NCBI GenBank assembly: GCA_964017185.1
Contig: OZ024869.1
Location: 64,060,931 to 64,124,930 of the forward strand
Source: Rugalucina vietnamica
Taxonomy: Eukaryota > Mollusca > Bivalvia > Lucinida > Lucinidae
DNA: 64,000 bases
Reading direction: 5' to 3'
Below are positions 34,501 through 43,981 of the stretch, piece after piece (the stretch's first letter is position 1; each line of letters starts with the position of its first letter). A program made the position numbers and the translations under genes. A model generated the notes under the pieces. The model did no database searches. It had not been told where the DNA came from and worked only from the letters and a program-made list of their open reading frames with translations.

Positions 34501-37273
34501 GGACCCACATTTAAAATCATAGTAAATGCCTTGATTTATTGTCTAGAAACATTATTTGAAAATTTAACATAGACACCAATAAAATTCATGAACGTCCTTG
34601 GTGACCTTGCTTTTCGGGACAGCCATCTTGAATGTCATATTTGTTTTTCTTACGATAAAATGAACTGAAATTTTACACCGAAGAATCCAAACCAACGATG
34701 TTGATAGTCCGAAGACTATTTTAGGATTACCTCACCATGCAGTTAAAAATGAGTACTAAAAAGAATACGTCTTTAATAAACCTCTGAATATGTATGCCCC
34801 TGCCATCTTGGATAACTTACGCCAAACATGGCCCAATACTCGAATACTTTGGAACATTCAAGTTTAAATGTTGGTCATTAAATGAACTTACCTTTTAGCG
34901 TTCATGGGAGCTACCTCACACCAAACCTTTTTGACTGGATCAAAACTTCTGACGCTATTGAAGTAGTCGAGGCCATCAAACCCGCCTATAACGTAGATCA
35001 TGTGTCCAATAGCCGCAGTACCATGATAGGCCCGTGGTCCTGTAAAAGAACATTTTTAGATAATCATTTAACCAATTTGTGACGAAAAGACTTGCCCATC
35101 ATTATCATTCGTATGAGTCCACTTTCATTAGGAGCATCTGGAGTAGTTTCGATAAAATTCTAAGCAAACCTATTAGTTACAGATGGGACGCTGCTTTCTG
35201 CGGCGACACATCTGGGGGCTATACTGTTTGCCTATGTCCCATGAAAAGTACGCCAGGCCTTAATACATGAGTTGAATTAGAAGATAATTTATTGATTTGT
35301 TATTTCGTTAGTTCTTTTTGCACGTTGCCTTAAGCAACGCTTTATGGAACAGATGAAAAACAAAATGTAAGTATGGTTTAAGAAGAATGGAAATTCCTGC
35401 TTCTAGAAAGGTTCTTCTCATCAAAATTATTCCATTTTTTTACCAAAATCTGACACCAGAAACAGGTCTAAGACACGCTACGCCTTTAGCGAAAACATTG
35501 GGCCATTCATACTGGCAATAACCCATTATCCACTCTCTTAATTTTGGCATATACACACTGGTGATAAACTATTTGCTTATTTTGATTATGCATACTGTCG
35601 ATAACCCATCTGAAGGTATAACTTGAACACAGTGGATAAAAATACATTTGGAATTGCAGAGCGCACACGACAACGCTATTCCTACCTAAAGAACGTTTAA
35701 CAAATGTACCAACAACAATAATAATAAGTTTTGGTGTCGTTATTAGATACATTGAGATGTACCAAATAAAAATTAAAACAGGTTCTTTAAGAGCAGGGAA
35801 CATATTAATGAGAATGGGGATGGGTACCGCGGTTTCGGCTACTCAAGCCTTTTCAGAGGCCCTATAGATTTGGCAACATGGAGCCAAAGAGAATTACTTT
35901 AATTTTCTATGTTTTCTATCTTTCAACAGGGTAGTCGATAAAAAGACTAATATAGTCCAAAACGGGCCGAAAATATTAAACGTTGGTTAGAAAATGAATG
36001 TAAACCGACAATAATTTTCTGATTTCTCAGAATATCCTCGCTGATGTCAAAGGACCAAAAGGAAAATATAATCTGCACTATGGATGATGTACGGGGAGAC
36101 TTTTTAGGGCCGCCACACGGCAGCTGTGGTAATAGCAAATAAAAATTAAAACAGGTCCTTTAAGAGCAGCGACCATATTAATGAGAACGGGGATGGGCCA
36201 TACCGCGGTTTCGGCTACTCAAGCCTCTTCAGTAAACCTATAGATTTGGCAACATGGAGCCAAAGAGACAACTCAAGAAAACACCATTTTTTCGGAACAT
36301 TACCAGAGTCCATGGAATCACAGACGATCCATCTATCGGCCCGAGTGTCATATGTCTCGACGATATTGGTTGGTGAACCTCCGCTCCATCCACCAATCAC
36401 GACCAAGATCTCATGTGGAACGCGAGGCCTGGCAAGGGGGTTGTTTAAATCTACTTCTTTATCATCGTCCATGTCTAAGTCATAGAGGAACTTCAGAGTT
36501 TCTATTATTATCGGTTTGCAGGCTTCGTTTTCTTTGACGTAGCTATGGGGTTTGACTTTCTCGACGAAATACTGCGTGGACAGGAGTCCCAGTCGAATAC
36601 AGCGTAGGAGCTGAGATATGGAGCTTTTACGTCTCTCCGGGTCATAATCGATCCAGCGAAGGACCGAGTCGAAAACTATTTCTTCATTTTTGACGTTGAG
36701 CTCATCAGATTCCAAGATGTAGCATACTTCGTCGACCGGTAGTTGTAGGAATTCACTGCTGTGGGTAAACACCTCACTGAAATTTTGCATCAAGAACCTG
36801 AAACTGGTTCTTTCCAAGTTGTGACAGTAATATGTTCTTGCGAATTTGAAAATGCCAATACAGTTTTCAGGTGTAAGTTCGGAAGCTAGATAATCACAAC
36901 AAGCTTTGACCAGGCCGTTAACATGGAACTGGTCAGCGGCGGGCAGAAGTTGTTCAATGTTGTCCGGTGTTATTGTAATGTCTCTCGTATAGGCGTAGTC
37001 GATGATGAGTTTCATTATGTTGGAGGAAACTCCCGGGATGATTACTTCTTTCCGATCCGTGTTGAACATTTCGTTGGTAAATAACGCCCGAAAATACGGA
37101 CTGCATGCGGACATGATCGCCCTGTGAATTGGAAAAGATTCCGTTTCCACCTTTATGACGGCATCGCATAGCTGTCCTGTTTTCCTCAAATCGTTGAGAA
37201 TGTTGCAAGCCTGTTGACTGAATTTCTTCTGCATCGGAGTGTCGCTGTCAAATAGTCCATCGTCGCCTTCCAT
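31423..37273 (-). CDS. KLHL10: Kelch-like protein 10 (KLHL10) orthologue, complete
   Basis: BTB-BACK-Kelch substrate adaptor of CUL3 ubiquitin ligases. In mammals KLHL10 is germ-cell specific and needed for male fertility; in flies it acts in spermatid caspase activation. Six exons: 37273-36304, 35039-34892, 34299-34130, 33825-33554, 31898-31807 and 31588-31423. Phases agree throughout (1, 2, 1, 0, 2), giving 1818 bases = 605 residues plus stop, against 608 in human. BTB is about residues 26-131 (LCDAVIKV, HRAIMSACSPYFRALF), BACK about 136-240 and six Kelch repeats from about 289 (VVIGGWSGGS, YVIGGFDGLDYFNSV, YAMGGYDGQ, YICGGFNGQ, YALGGFNGI, FAIGGFNGV). The tail is lysine-rich and differs from vertebrates. 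An AATAAA complement is at 31234-31239. Two introns contain foldbacks and MITEs. Confidence 0.95.
31807..31898 (-). CDS. KLHL10: KLHL10 exon 5
   Basis: 92 bases, phase 0 in and phase 2 out. The acceptor is aatgtag and the donor TG|gttggt. It encodes VIDDMIFAIGGFNGVTTIFN and VECYDGTTDE, the sixth Kelch repeat. Confidence 0.92.
32234..32300. repeat. Short tandem repeat, three 22-bp units
   Basis: Three copies of cgttaaactcgctgccgagt plus two bases, in KLHL10 intron 5. Confidence 0.85.
32437..32618. repeat. Foldback element with GC-rich palindromic core
   Basis: Perfect outer arms of 23 bases (32445-32467 and 32588-32610) containing gacaattttcatatcgtac. The centre is the perfect dyad cagcccgagggccgaag.. 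at 32514-32541. Between them are repeated gtatcarcccga blocks. It is in KLHL10 intron 5. Confidence 0.85.
32664..32743. repeat. (TTTTA)n microsatellite
   Basis: About fourteen ttttattttat-type pentamer units with one imperfection near the right end. Confidence 0.9.
32936..33060. repeat. Two ~60-bp direct repeats
   Basis: ccaatcatttggtgatacgg followed by ctttttctcccaagggagcg occurs at about 32945 and again at about 33007, diverged by a few bases. Confidence 0.8.
33278..33540 (-). mobile_element. Family C hairpin MITE (copy C3) touching the KLHL10 exon 4 donor
   Basis: Left terminus cattacgaaaacacgcccat; core catagattgtgggtac..gtacccacaatctatg; right terminus acatgttttcctgatg ending near 33540. 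The exon 4 donor is at 33552-33553, so the element begins about 13 bases into the intron. Confidence 0.85.
33554..33825 (-). CDS. KLHL10: KLHL10 exon 4
   Basis: 272 bases, phase 1 in and phase 0 out. The acceptor is ccatacag and the donor GAG|gtacac. It covers Kelch repeats 4-5: YICGGFNGQECLNNAECYDP, TMIAPMRNRRSGVGFIAY and YALGGFNGITRMNTGEKYSP. Confidence 0.94.
34130..34299 (-). CDS. KLHL10: KLHL10 exon 3
   Basis: 170 bases, phase 2 in and phase 1 out. The acceptor is ttttcacag and the donor AAG|gtatct. It covers Kelch repeat 3: CYVSVAVLDGLIYAMGGYDG and SLIQPMNFQRSDASASAFE. Confidence 0.94.
34892..35039 (-). CDS. KLHL10: KLHL10 exon 2
   Basis: 148 bases, phase 1 in and phase 2 out. The acceptor is cttttacag and the donor AAAG|gtaagt. 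It covers Kelch repeat 2: PRAYHGTAAIGHMIYVIGGF and DGLDYFNSVRSFDPVKKVW. Confidence 0.94.
35066..35272 (+). mobile_element. Family B hairpin MITE (copy B3) beside the KLHL10 exon 2 acceptor
   Basis: It starts atttaaccaatttgtgacga and holds ttacagatgggacgctgctt facing cggcgacacatctgggggct. It ends 25 bases from the acceptor of exon 2 on the minus strand, in branch-point territory. Confidence 0.8.
35764..36280 (+). repeat. Family G direct duplication in KLHL10 intron 1
   Basis: Two ~140-bp copies, 35764-35905 and 36137-36280, about 373 bases apart. They share aaataaaaattaaaacaggt, accgcggtttcggctactca and tagatttggcaacatggagc. The second copy ends about 25 bases from the exon 1 donor. Confidence 0.85.
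36304..37273 (-). CDS. KLHL10: KLHL10 exon 1 (BTB, BACK, first Kelch)
   Basis: 970 bases from the ATG at 37273, phase 1 out, donor TCTG|gtaatg. The frame is open without interruption for 323 codons. The start is MEGDDGLFDSDTPMQKKFSQ; no upstream in-frame alternative matches the family better. Confidence 0.94.
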
Positions 37274-37980
37274 TTTGATGATTTAAATAAATGTTTCTAT
37301 ACTGCCTCAAGGTTTCTCTGTAGACATTTTGGCGTCGCGTGTTTTGATATCCATAGATACGACGTTACCTGACATGAAGCGTTAACGCGACGCTGTTCTT
37401 GACGTCCGTTGCATTCCAGACGTCAAAATTTTCTTGTTCTCTGATTTGTTGATCACTTTGAAATATTTTTTGCTAGTAATGGTACATGTATTATAAACAG
37501 GGGTATAAAATACAGTTCATATAACCAAAATACAGTTGCGTAAGTAGTCGTACTGGCTTTGGGTGTCGTTTTGGTTATATCATTTTTAATTAAATCATTC
37601 TATTAGTGGCAGTTGTTAGTTTGGATAGTGTATCTATGTAAATGTAACGCCTATAAAGTAGCCACAATTCCAAGATACTGGAGACGGACGTAGATGTTCT
37701 TAATTGTTGATATTTTTGGTTTCTGTCAGGATTTTTAATTTCAAACCAAATATGGCAACAAAATGTCTAAAATTAAAATTTAAAGCCCGATGTTCGAATT
37801 TCTTAAACGTTTGAAGTTAATACAAAGACGCTTGTGACGTATACATACCTGGGACAAACCAAACAATTGAAACCGATGTCCTAGGATTTATAATATTGAT
37901 GAAGAGGTGATGGTAAACACACTGGCTAAGTCACGAACGTATAGGCTTAGACAGTTTCAACGCTATGGCTAAAAAAGAAA
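37274..37980. other. Upstream flank of KLHL10
   Basis: No coding segment recognised. It should hold the KLHL10 promoter and 5' UTR, but no TATA box or other element could be assigned with confidence. Confidence 0.5.
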
Positions 37981-38016
37981 ATGGCGGATAGTGAGACACA
38001 TTGTTTTACAGTTTCA

Positions 38017-39140
38017 TTGTCGATTTTCCCATTCTGCCCATTCTGCTGGCAGAATGCAATGGTAAAGTTAGCAAAATGGCAGAATGAGCAGAATGAAAAT
38101 GTCTTTGTCGATTTTCCCATTCTGCCCATTCTGCTGGCAGAATGTAACGGTAAAGTTAGCAAAATGGCAGAATGAGCAGAATGAGCAGAATGAAAATGTC
38201 TTTGTTGATTTTCCCATTCTGCCCATTCTGCTGGCAGAATGAAATGGTAAAGTTAGCAAAATGGCAGAATGAGCAGAATGAAAATGTCTTTGTCGATTTT
38301 CCCATTCTGCCCATTCTGCTGGCAGAATGAAATGGTAAAGTTAGCAAAATGGCAGAATGAGCAGAATGAGCAGAATGAAAATGTCTTTGTTGATTTTTTC
38401 CCATTCTGCCCATTCTGCTGGCAGAATGCAACGGTAAAGTTAGCAAAATGGCAGAATGAGCAGAATGAAAATGTCTTTGTCGATTTTCCCATTCTGCCCA
38501 TTCTGCTTGCAGAATGAAACGGTAAAGTTAGCAAAATAGCAGAATGAGCAGAATGAAAATGTCTTTGTCGATTTTCCCAATGGCAGAATGGGCAGAATGG
38601 GAAAATCGACAAAGACATTTTCATTCTGCTCATTCTGCTCATTCTGCCATTTTGCTAACTTAACCATTTCATTCTGCCAGAATGAGAAAATCGACAAAGA
38701 CATTTTCATTCTGCTCATTCTGCTATTTTGCTAACTTTACCATTTCATTCTGCCGACAGAATGGGCAGAACGGGCAGAATGGGAAAATCGACAAAGACAT
38801 TTTCGTTTTGCTCATTCTGCTCATTCTGCCATTTTGCTAACTTTACCATTTCATTCTGCCAGCAGAATGGGCAGAATGGGAAAATCGACAAAGACATTTT
38901 CATTCTGCTCATTCAGCTATTTTGCTAACTTTACCATTTCATTCTGCCAGCAGAATGGGCAGAATGGGAAAATCGACAACGACATTTTCGTTTTGCTCAT
39001 TCTGCTTATCCTGCCATTTTGCTAACTTTACCATTTCATTCTGCCAGCAGAATGGGCAGAATGGGAAAATCGAGAAAGACATTTTTCATTCTGCTCATTC
39101 TGCCATTTTGCTAACTTTACCATTTCATTCTTCCAGCAGA
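38017..39140. repeat. Minisatellite array that inverts at its midpoint (giant palindrome)
   Basis: The left arm, 38017 to about 38580, has head-to-tail 88-97-bp units marked by gtctttgtcgattttcccat at 38101, 38198 (one change), 38286, 38383, 38473 and 38561. From about 38580 to 39140 the same unit runs in the opposite orientation (atgggaaaatcgacaaagac). Length steps of 9 bp come from extra gagcagaat blocks. Each unit is made of GCAGAATG and CATTCTGC words, so it is self-complementary at two scales. Confidence 0.95.
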
Positions 39141-39344
39141 ATTCCGAAACGCATTAAGAATAGTCCTGCTCTCGACATCAAACACTCAAAACATATCAAA
39201 TTTTCTCCAAAAATCTCCCTACCCAAAAATATCGAGTTATACTGTAAACTCCCCAAAAATATTGAGATTCAAATTTTGACCACCTGGGACCTCAACTGCA
39301 TGTATAATTAAAATTGATTTAGAGTAGTTATATAAGATGTTTAA

Positions 39345-39570
39345 TCCATTGTACGTGCAAAAATCCTATTCAAAATTATTTTTTTGGGATTAAAGTTTTA
39401 TTTGTGAACCGATTTTCATTTTTTGGCCGTTTTTAAGACTCTTGTATTGTAAAAGGATATACATTTGTACTTTTCTTCTGGTGTTTCAAAACAAGGGGTA
39501 TTGAAAAAGGTGGTTTCCAAAGGATGGTGTAAGGAGAGTAACTGTAAAACATTCGTAAATATCTTATATA
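39345..39570. mobile_element. Family E half copy (E2)
   Basis: ttgtgaaccgattttcattt, cttttcttctggtgtttcaa and ggatggtgtaaggagagtaa match the right half of E1. The left arm is missing. Confidence 0.6.
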
Positions 39571-39888
39571 ACATAACATAACATAATTTGAATTTCAATA
39601 TTTTTAAGGGAGATTTAGGGGGAGTGGGGTGGGGTGGGGTATCATAAAATTTGATATGTTTTGGGTGTTTCATGTCGAAAAAAGTAGTGTTCTTAATGCG
39701 TTAAAGTCTCTTAGTACGTACAGTCATTCAGATGTACTAAAAAGTTTCAAAACACCTGTAGTAATAATTCTTGGGAGAATTTTATATGTCTTTTACATTT
39801 GACCCTCGCCTGTTGTATGGAAAATACGCAATTTCATCGCTGAATAACGAGAATGAAATAAGTTTATGAAGAAAAATATGAGCCGCCT

Positions 39889-40113
39889 CGTGGGAAAACC
39901 AACAATGTGGTTTCCCACCAGGTCCGACACAAACCGACCTGTACAGTCACAGAAAAGAGCTAGAAGCCTGAAATTTTGGATTTAAGTAGAAGAGGAACTA
40001 TACTATCCGACTAGCGAAAACAAAGGCGCTGATCAGCTTCGCAGTTACTGCGAAGCTGATCTGCGCCTTTGTTTTCGTCTAGGCAGATTGTTGGTTTTCC
40101 CATGTGGCGGCTC
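39889..40113 (-). mobile_element. Family A MITE (copy A12), best preserved palindrome
   Basis: 225 bases with TIRs TGAGCCGCCTCGTGGGAAAA and the matching right end, TA flanks on both sides. Perfect core: gcgaaaacaaaggcgctgat and agcttcgcagttactgcgaa, then the mirror arm. Confidence 0.92.
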
Positions 40114-40248
40114 ATATGTGTTTCTTATTTTGTCGGGTATATTATTGTTGCATGTGTCGATGTGTGGAAGCAATGTGATTTGAGTTATGTCGTCTACAAT
40201 AAAATAGTTAAAAACAACGTTGTCTGGAGTGTCTTGTTATCACAAGAA

Positions 40249-40262
40249 TGAGCCGCATCATG

Positions 40263-40302
<40 letters not shown>

Positions 40303-40528
40303 ACGGATATTTGCCTATGCGAAAACAAAGGCGCAGATCAGCTTAGCAGTAACTGCGAAGCTGATCAGCGCCTTTGTTTTCGCTACTCGGATAGTACGAT
40401 TCCCCCTCTACTTATACTACTTATATCGAAAATTTCAAGCCTCTAGCCTGCTTCCGTGACTGCACAGGCCGGTTTGCGTTGAACCTGGTCGAAAATACCA
40501 AAGACCGTTTTGTTCGGCCCGCGGCTCA
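40249..40528 (+). mobile_element. Family A MITE (copy A13) with an A-run in its left end
   Basis: TGAGCCGCATCATG is followed by a 37-40-base poly(A) where gaaaacc is expected, then the normal element to GCGGCTCA. AA flanks both ends. The A-run looks like slippage at the aaaa of the terminus. Confidence 0.85.
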
Positions 40529-40731
40529 AATACGACCTAATAAGCAGGAACAAAATAGCGATACAAGAAACTCTGCTAGAGGGCTAGAGGGCATGGGAAA
40601 GTGGACATCTGACTGTTACCAACTAGGCATCAAAGATATCGCCGAGGTTTCATACCAGTTTAGGCTACGCAAAGTATTTCGTATTTTTACTGTCAAATTA
40701 TTAGTCGGCCAATTCCTGACCATTGTCTAAG

Positions 40732-40870
40732 CTGTGTCAATGTGCCTTGCACAAGGCCACAACGAACAGGCGGCGCCCAGGCCGAGGCTCGCGCCAGAGA
40801 CCCGTCGACCAAAAGCCCTCAATTTTACCATTGTGCCACCCCGCTCTACTCTTTCTTTCTTTCTTTCTTT
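40732..40870 (-). mobile_element. tRNA-type SINE, minus strand
   Basis: Read on the minus strand: gcggggtggcacaatggta (A-box), a diverged B-box, then gtggccttgtgcaaggcaca, a body common in SINEs. A (CTTT)n run at 40853-40870 lies on the tRNA-head side. Confidence 0.6.
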
Positions 40871-41742
40871 GAACTGAAGGCCATAAGATGTATGTGAGTT
40901 ATCTAGCTCCCGTATAGCTCCCGTAGAATTAGCAGATATTTTGCCATATACTTATTCACTCTTTATGACATCATACATTTTATGATGTGCCTTTTATATT
41001 TTGCTACTTGTGCAAAAGTAATTAAAACTGGCGCCAATCATTTTTTCAAGAGTTTCCGCGAACTTAAAACGAACCAGGGACCAGTCGAGTGAACAACCAA
41101 ACGACGTCCACCAATAAATGGGTATCGATTCTCAATGCATATTTAAAGAGTATCCCAATTAAAACATTATTAAACTATTCAAACAGAGACGTTAAAAGCA
41201 GCGTGCGACATTCTTGGGCCGAGGCTGAAAAACATGGCAAATGTATTTGTAATTTGGATTGCGATGTTCAAAAATTAAAGCGTAAACATCAGACTAGCCT
41301 GAATAAAGAAGGTCTGTACAGTTGCTGACCATGTCTCAGTTTAAGCTAGTACAGGGGCATAAGGCAATCGAGATAATTTAGAATCGCGTAATTTGCTTAT
41401 CTAGGAACTCAAGTGTCACTTGTGGGGTTTACAATATATTAAAGGAACTTTATAATAACAATTGTTGCTCTCAAAGATAAGCAGTTTGATTATTTAAAGA
41501 GGTTTATTAACGGTTATGTTTAAGATAACGAAAACAGCGTTCAAAGACCGATAGGTTGGTCATCTTGTTTAACGGCCGAAAACTACAAAGGGTCGTACTT
41601 GAGACTTGGACGAGCTGACCAACCTTATCAGACAGAAGACCGAAGACCCTCATCAAGGGCAGGTGATTCCAGCGAAATTTACAGTTAATCGAATATATTT
41701 CGTCGTTTCATCTCGATTAATGAATGGTATAGTATTAAAGCA
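40871..41742. other. Intergenic, nothing recognised
   Basis: An open frame at 41089-41328 shows no domain or codon pattern that supports a gene. Confidence 0.5.
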
Positions 41743-42465
41743 ATAAGCCCCTATCTCACTGGAATGCGACAACTGGAGACTAGTTCGCGAATAGTTCGCG
41801 ACTATTTCGCGACAAAGATAAACGGTATAAACACAACTTTCACGTTGCAGTCTCATTGAATATACATTTTTGCGACAAATTCGCGAATTTCGGTCTAATT
41901 TTGAAAATATATCGCGCTACTGTCGCGCGATAGTCGCGCGACTGTCGCACGACAGTCGCGCGACATTCGTGAGAGTGTCTCACGACTTTCCCGCGAATTC
42001 ATTTAAATTCGTACGACAGTCGCGCGACATTCGTGCGAGCGTCGCGCGACATTCGTACGAATGTCGCTTAGTTTTATTTTCTCGCCAGATAGTCGCGAGG
42101 TTTTCGCAAGACTGTCGCGCGACCGTCGTGCGACACTCGCGCGACATTCGTACGAGTGTCGCGAACATTTCGCATTGTAAATTCGCCAAACTTTCGCGGC
42201 GACAAGTTCGCGACACTCGCACGAACGTCGCGCGACCGTCGCACGACAGTCGCGCGACAGTCTTGCGAAATATTTTGGAGAAAAAATTCGCATAAAATTT
42301 TTCAACATGTTGAAAACCTTCGCGACCAGTTCGCGACTAGTTCGCGACACAAGAAATTCTCACGACACTCGCGCGACACTCGCACGAATGTCGTGCGAAA
42401 GTCCCGCGACAAAATTCGCAAAACAGTCGCGAGAAATTCGCATGCCAGTGAGATACTAGCTTATA
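41743..42465. mobile_element. CpG-dense TIR element built of TCGCGCGA palindromes
   Basis: Termini ATAAGC..TATCTCACTGG and the same sequence inverted at 42434-42465 (27-base TIR with about four differences). The interior is an irregular array of agtcgcgcgacattcg and gttcgcgac words, each centred on the palindrome TCGCGCGA or TTCGCGA. Arginine-rich open frames on both strands are a by-product. No target duplication was found. Confidence 0.75.
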
Positions 42466-43309
42466 GGGGAGTGGTCTGTACTTTGAAATCACATATTTTA
42501 TTTTTTTTCTAAAATGTTAGGCAGTGCAAAACGATTTTACAATATAACAAAACTTGAAACGTTTTTTTAAGAAGTTGGTTTTAGTAATAAAAATCGGTTT
42601 CCAGTGGAGAGTATAAATTATCAAAAATTTGAACCGATGCATGTGCGGCCATATTTGTTTACTCGTCAAAGTCACGTGCCACTCATTGTGTCTTGCGCAA
42701 ACATAACTTCCTGCAACCGCTGTGTACATTGAAAAGATATGGTTGTCGGCGCGGGGAGATGTTTACTTTTCTTAGCTAGCCACGGGCCGCTCTTAAGAAT
42801 TCTGAAGTGGGTCCACGGGTGTTTGTGTACATACGTAATCACAATAATGATAAAAACAAACAAATTTCCTTTGATTAAGTTCGGGAAAGGTGTTTTATTA
42901 TTATTTAATGCGACGCTATTGAGGTCTAATAAAATGATGTGTAAACAGTGATGTTTACTCGTTAAGGTATGAAAAATTTAATTATTACACAATTTTAAAA
43001 GCTTTCACGGCTGCACTTTCAATTCTAACGTTACATACAGACATAATGTACTCGTCCCACTTTGTGTTTAAACATTTTTAGATCATCTATCTATACTTTT
43101 GGGTTAACCACTTTTTTAGCAACCCAGAAAACGGGTAAATGTCGGACCCTCCATAAATTATCAGCTGTTTTGTCCGACCGTCCATACGTTACTAGCTGTT
43201 TTCTTTGTATAAACATTAAATGAAAAGTTGTGATATCCTTTCATTTTTTAACTCTGACCATAACTGTGGGTATTGCTAATAAAGATGTACATGTATGTAT
43301 ATGTCGGAG
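42466..43309. other. Intergenic, nothing recognised
   Basis: AT-rich sequence with short open frames on both strands but no domain. Confidence 0.5.
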
Positions 43310-43795
43310 CCCTGATATAAGTTGGCTATGGGCTCGAGAAATGACTAACCTAAATTGTACGGAACGTCGCCAGGGTTAAAACATAAAATTGAAAGTTCAA
43401 AGATCTTAACCCCCTTGGCCAATCAAAGCTAAACTTCATGGGAAGTTTCCCTGTGAAAAAGGAAGTAATTTTAAAATAGAAGGTCATGGCCACATGACCA
43501 ATATGATCGCGTATAAAACTTTTAAAATCTTCTTCTCCAGAACCCAAAATGCTAGGCTCTTGAAACTTTGAGGCTGAGTAGGTAGCAGCAGGGCAAAACT
43601 GCTGCCATGTCCGTATACATGGTATAAGGCAAAATCTTTTGAAATAGTCTCCTCCAAAAACCTGATGTCATATGTTGTTGAAACTTCGCATGTAGCAGTT
43701 TATATAAATCATGACCCTTGGATGACCTTGAACTTTTATACACAAAGATCAACCGATCTTAGGTAAGGTGGGCGTTTCATGACCCATGGTCCTCT
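43310..43795 (-). repeat. Family R2 repeat fragment
   Basis: cttggccaatcaaagctaaa, cttctccagaacccaaaatg and tataaatcatgacccttgga match the internal modules of 5593-6832. Confidence 0.6.
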
Positions 43796-43981
43796 TCTTC
43801 TTCTTCTTCTTTTTCTTTTTTCTCGTTCCATTGCACGTATAAGCCTTGGATGACCTTGAACTTTTATACACAAAGGTCAACCGATCTTAGGTAAGGTGGG
43901 CGTTTCATGACCCATGGTCCTCTTCTTCTTCTTCTTCTTCTTCTTCGTCTTCTTTTTTCTCGTTCCATTGCACGTATAAGC
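43716..43981. repeat. Tandem duplication of ~130 bp containing (TTC)n
   Basis: Copy 1 is 43716-43843 and copy 2 is 43844-43981, starting ccttggatgaccttgaactt and ending tccattgcacgtataag. The copies differ mainly in the length of the ttc run and at one base near cacaaagatcaac/cacaaaggtcaac, so the duplication is recent. Confidence 0.92.

Noticed and set aside
38253-39311. Long open frames (up to 129 codons) with repeated FCSFCHFANF peptides
   Set aside because: They arise on both strands from the inverted minisatellite; the repeat unit simply lacks stops. No start context, domain or splice evidence.
41870-42512. Arginine/serine-rich open frames of 115-141 codons on both strands
   Set aside because: By-product of TCGCGCGA-rich repeat sequence, which encodes Arg-Ala/Ser in any frame. 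Overlapping frames on opposite strands rule out normal coding.
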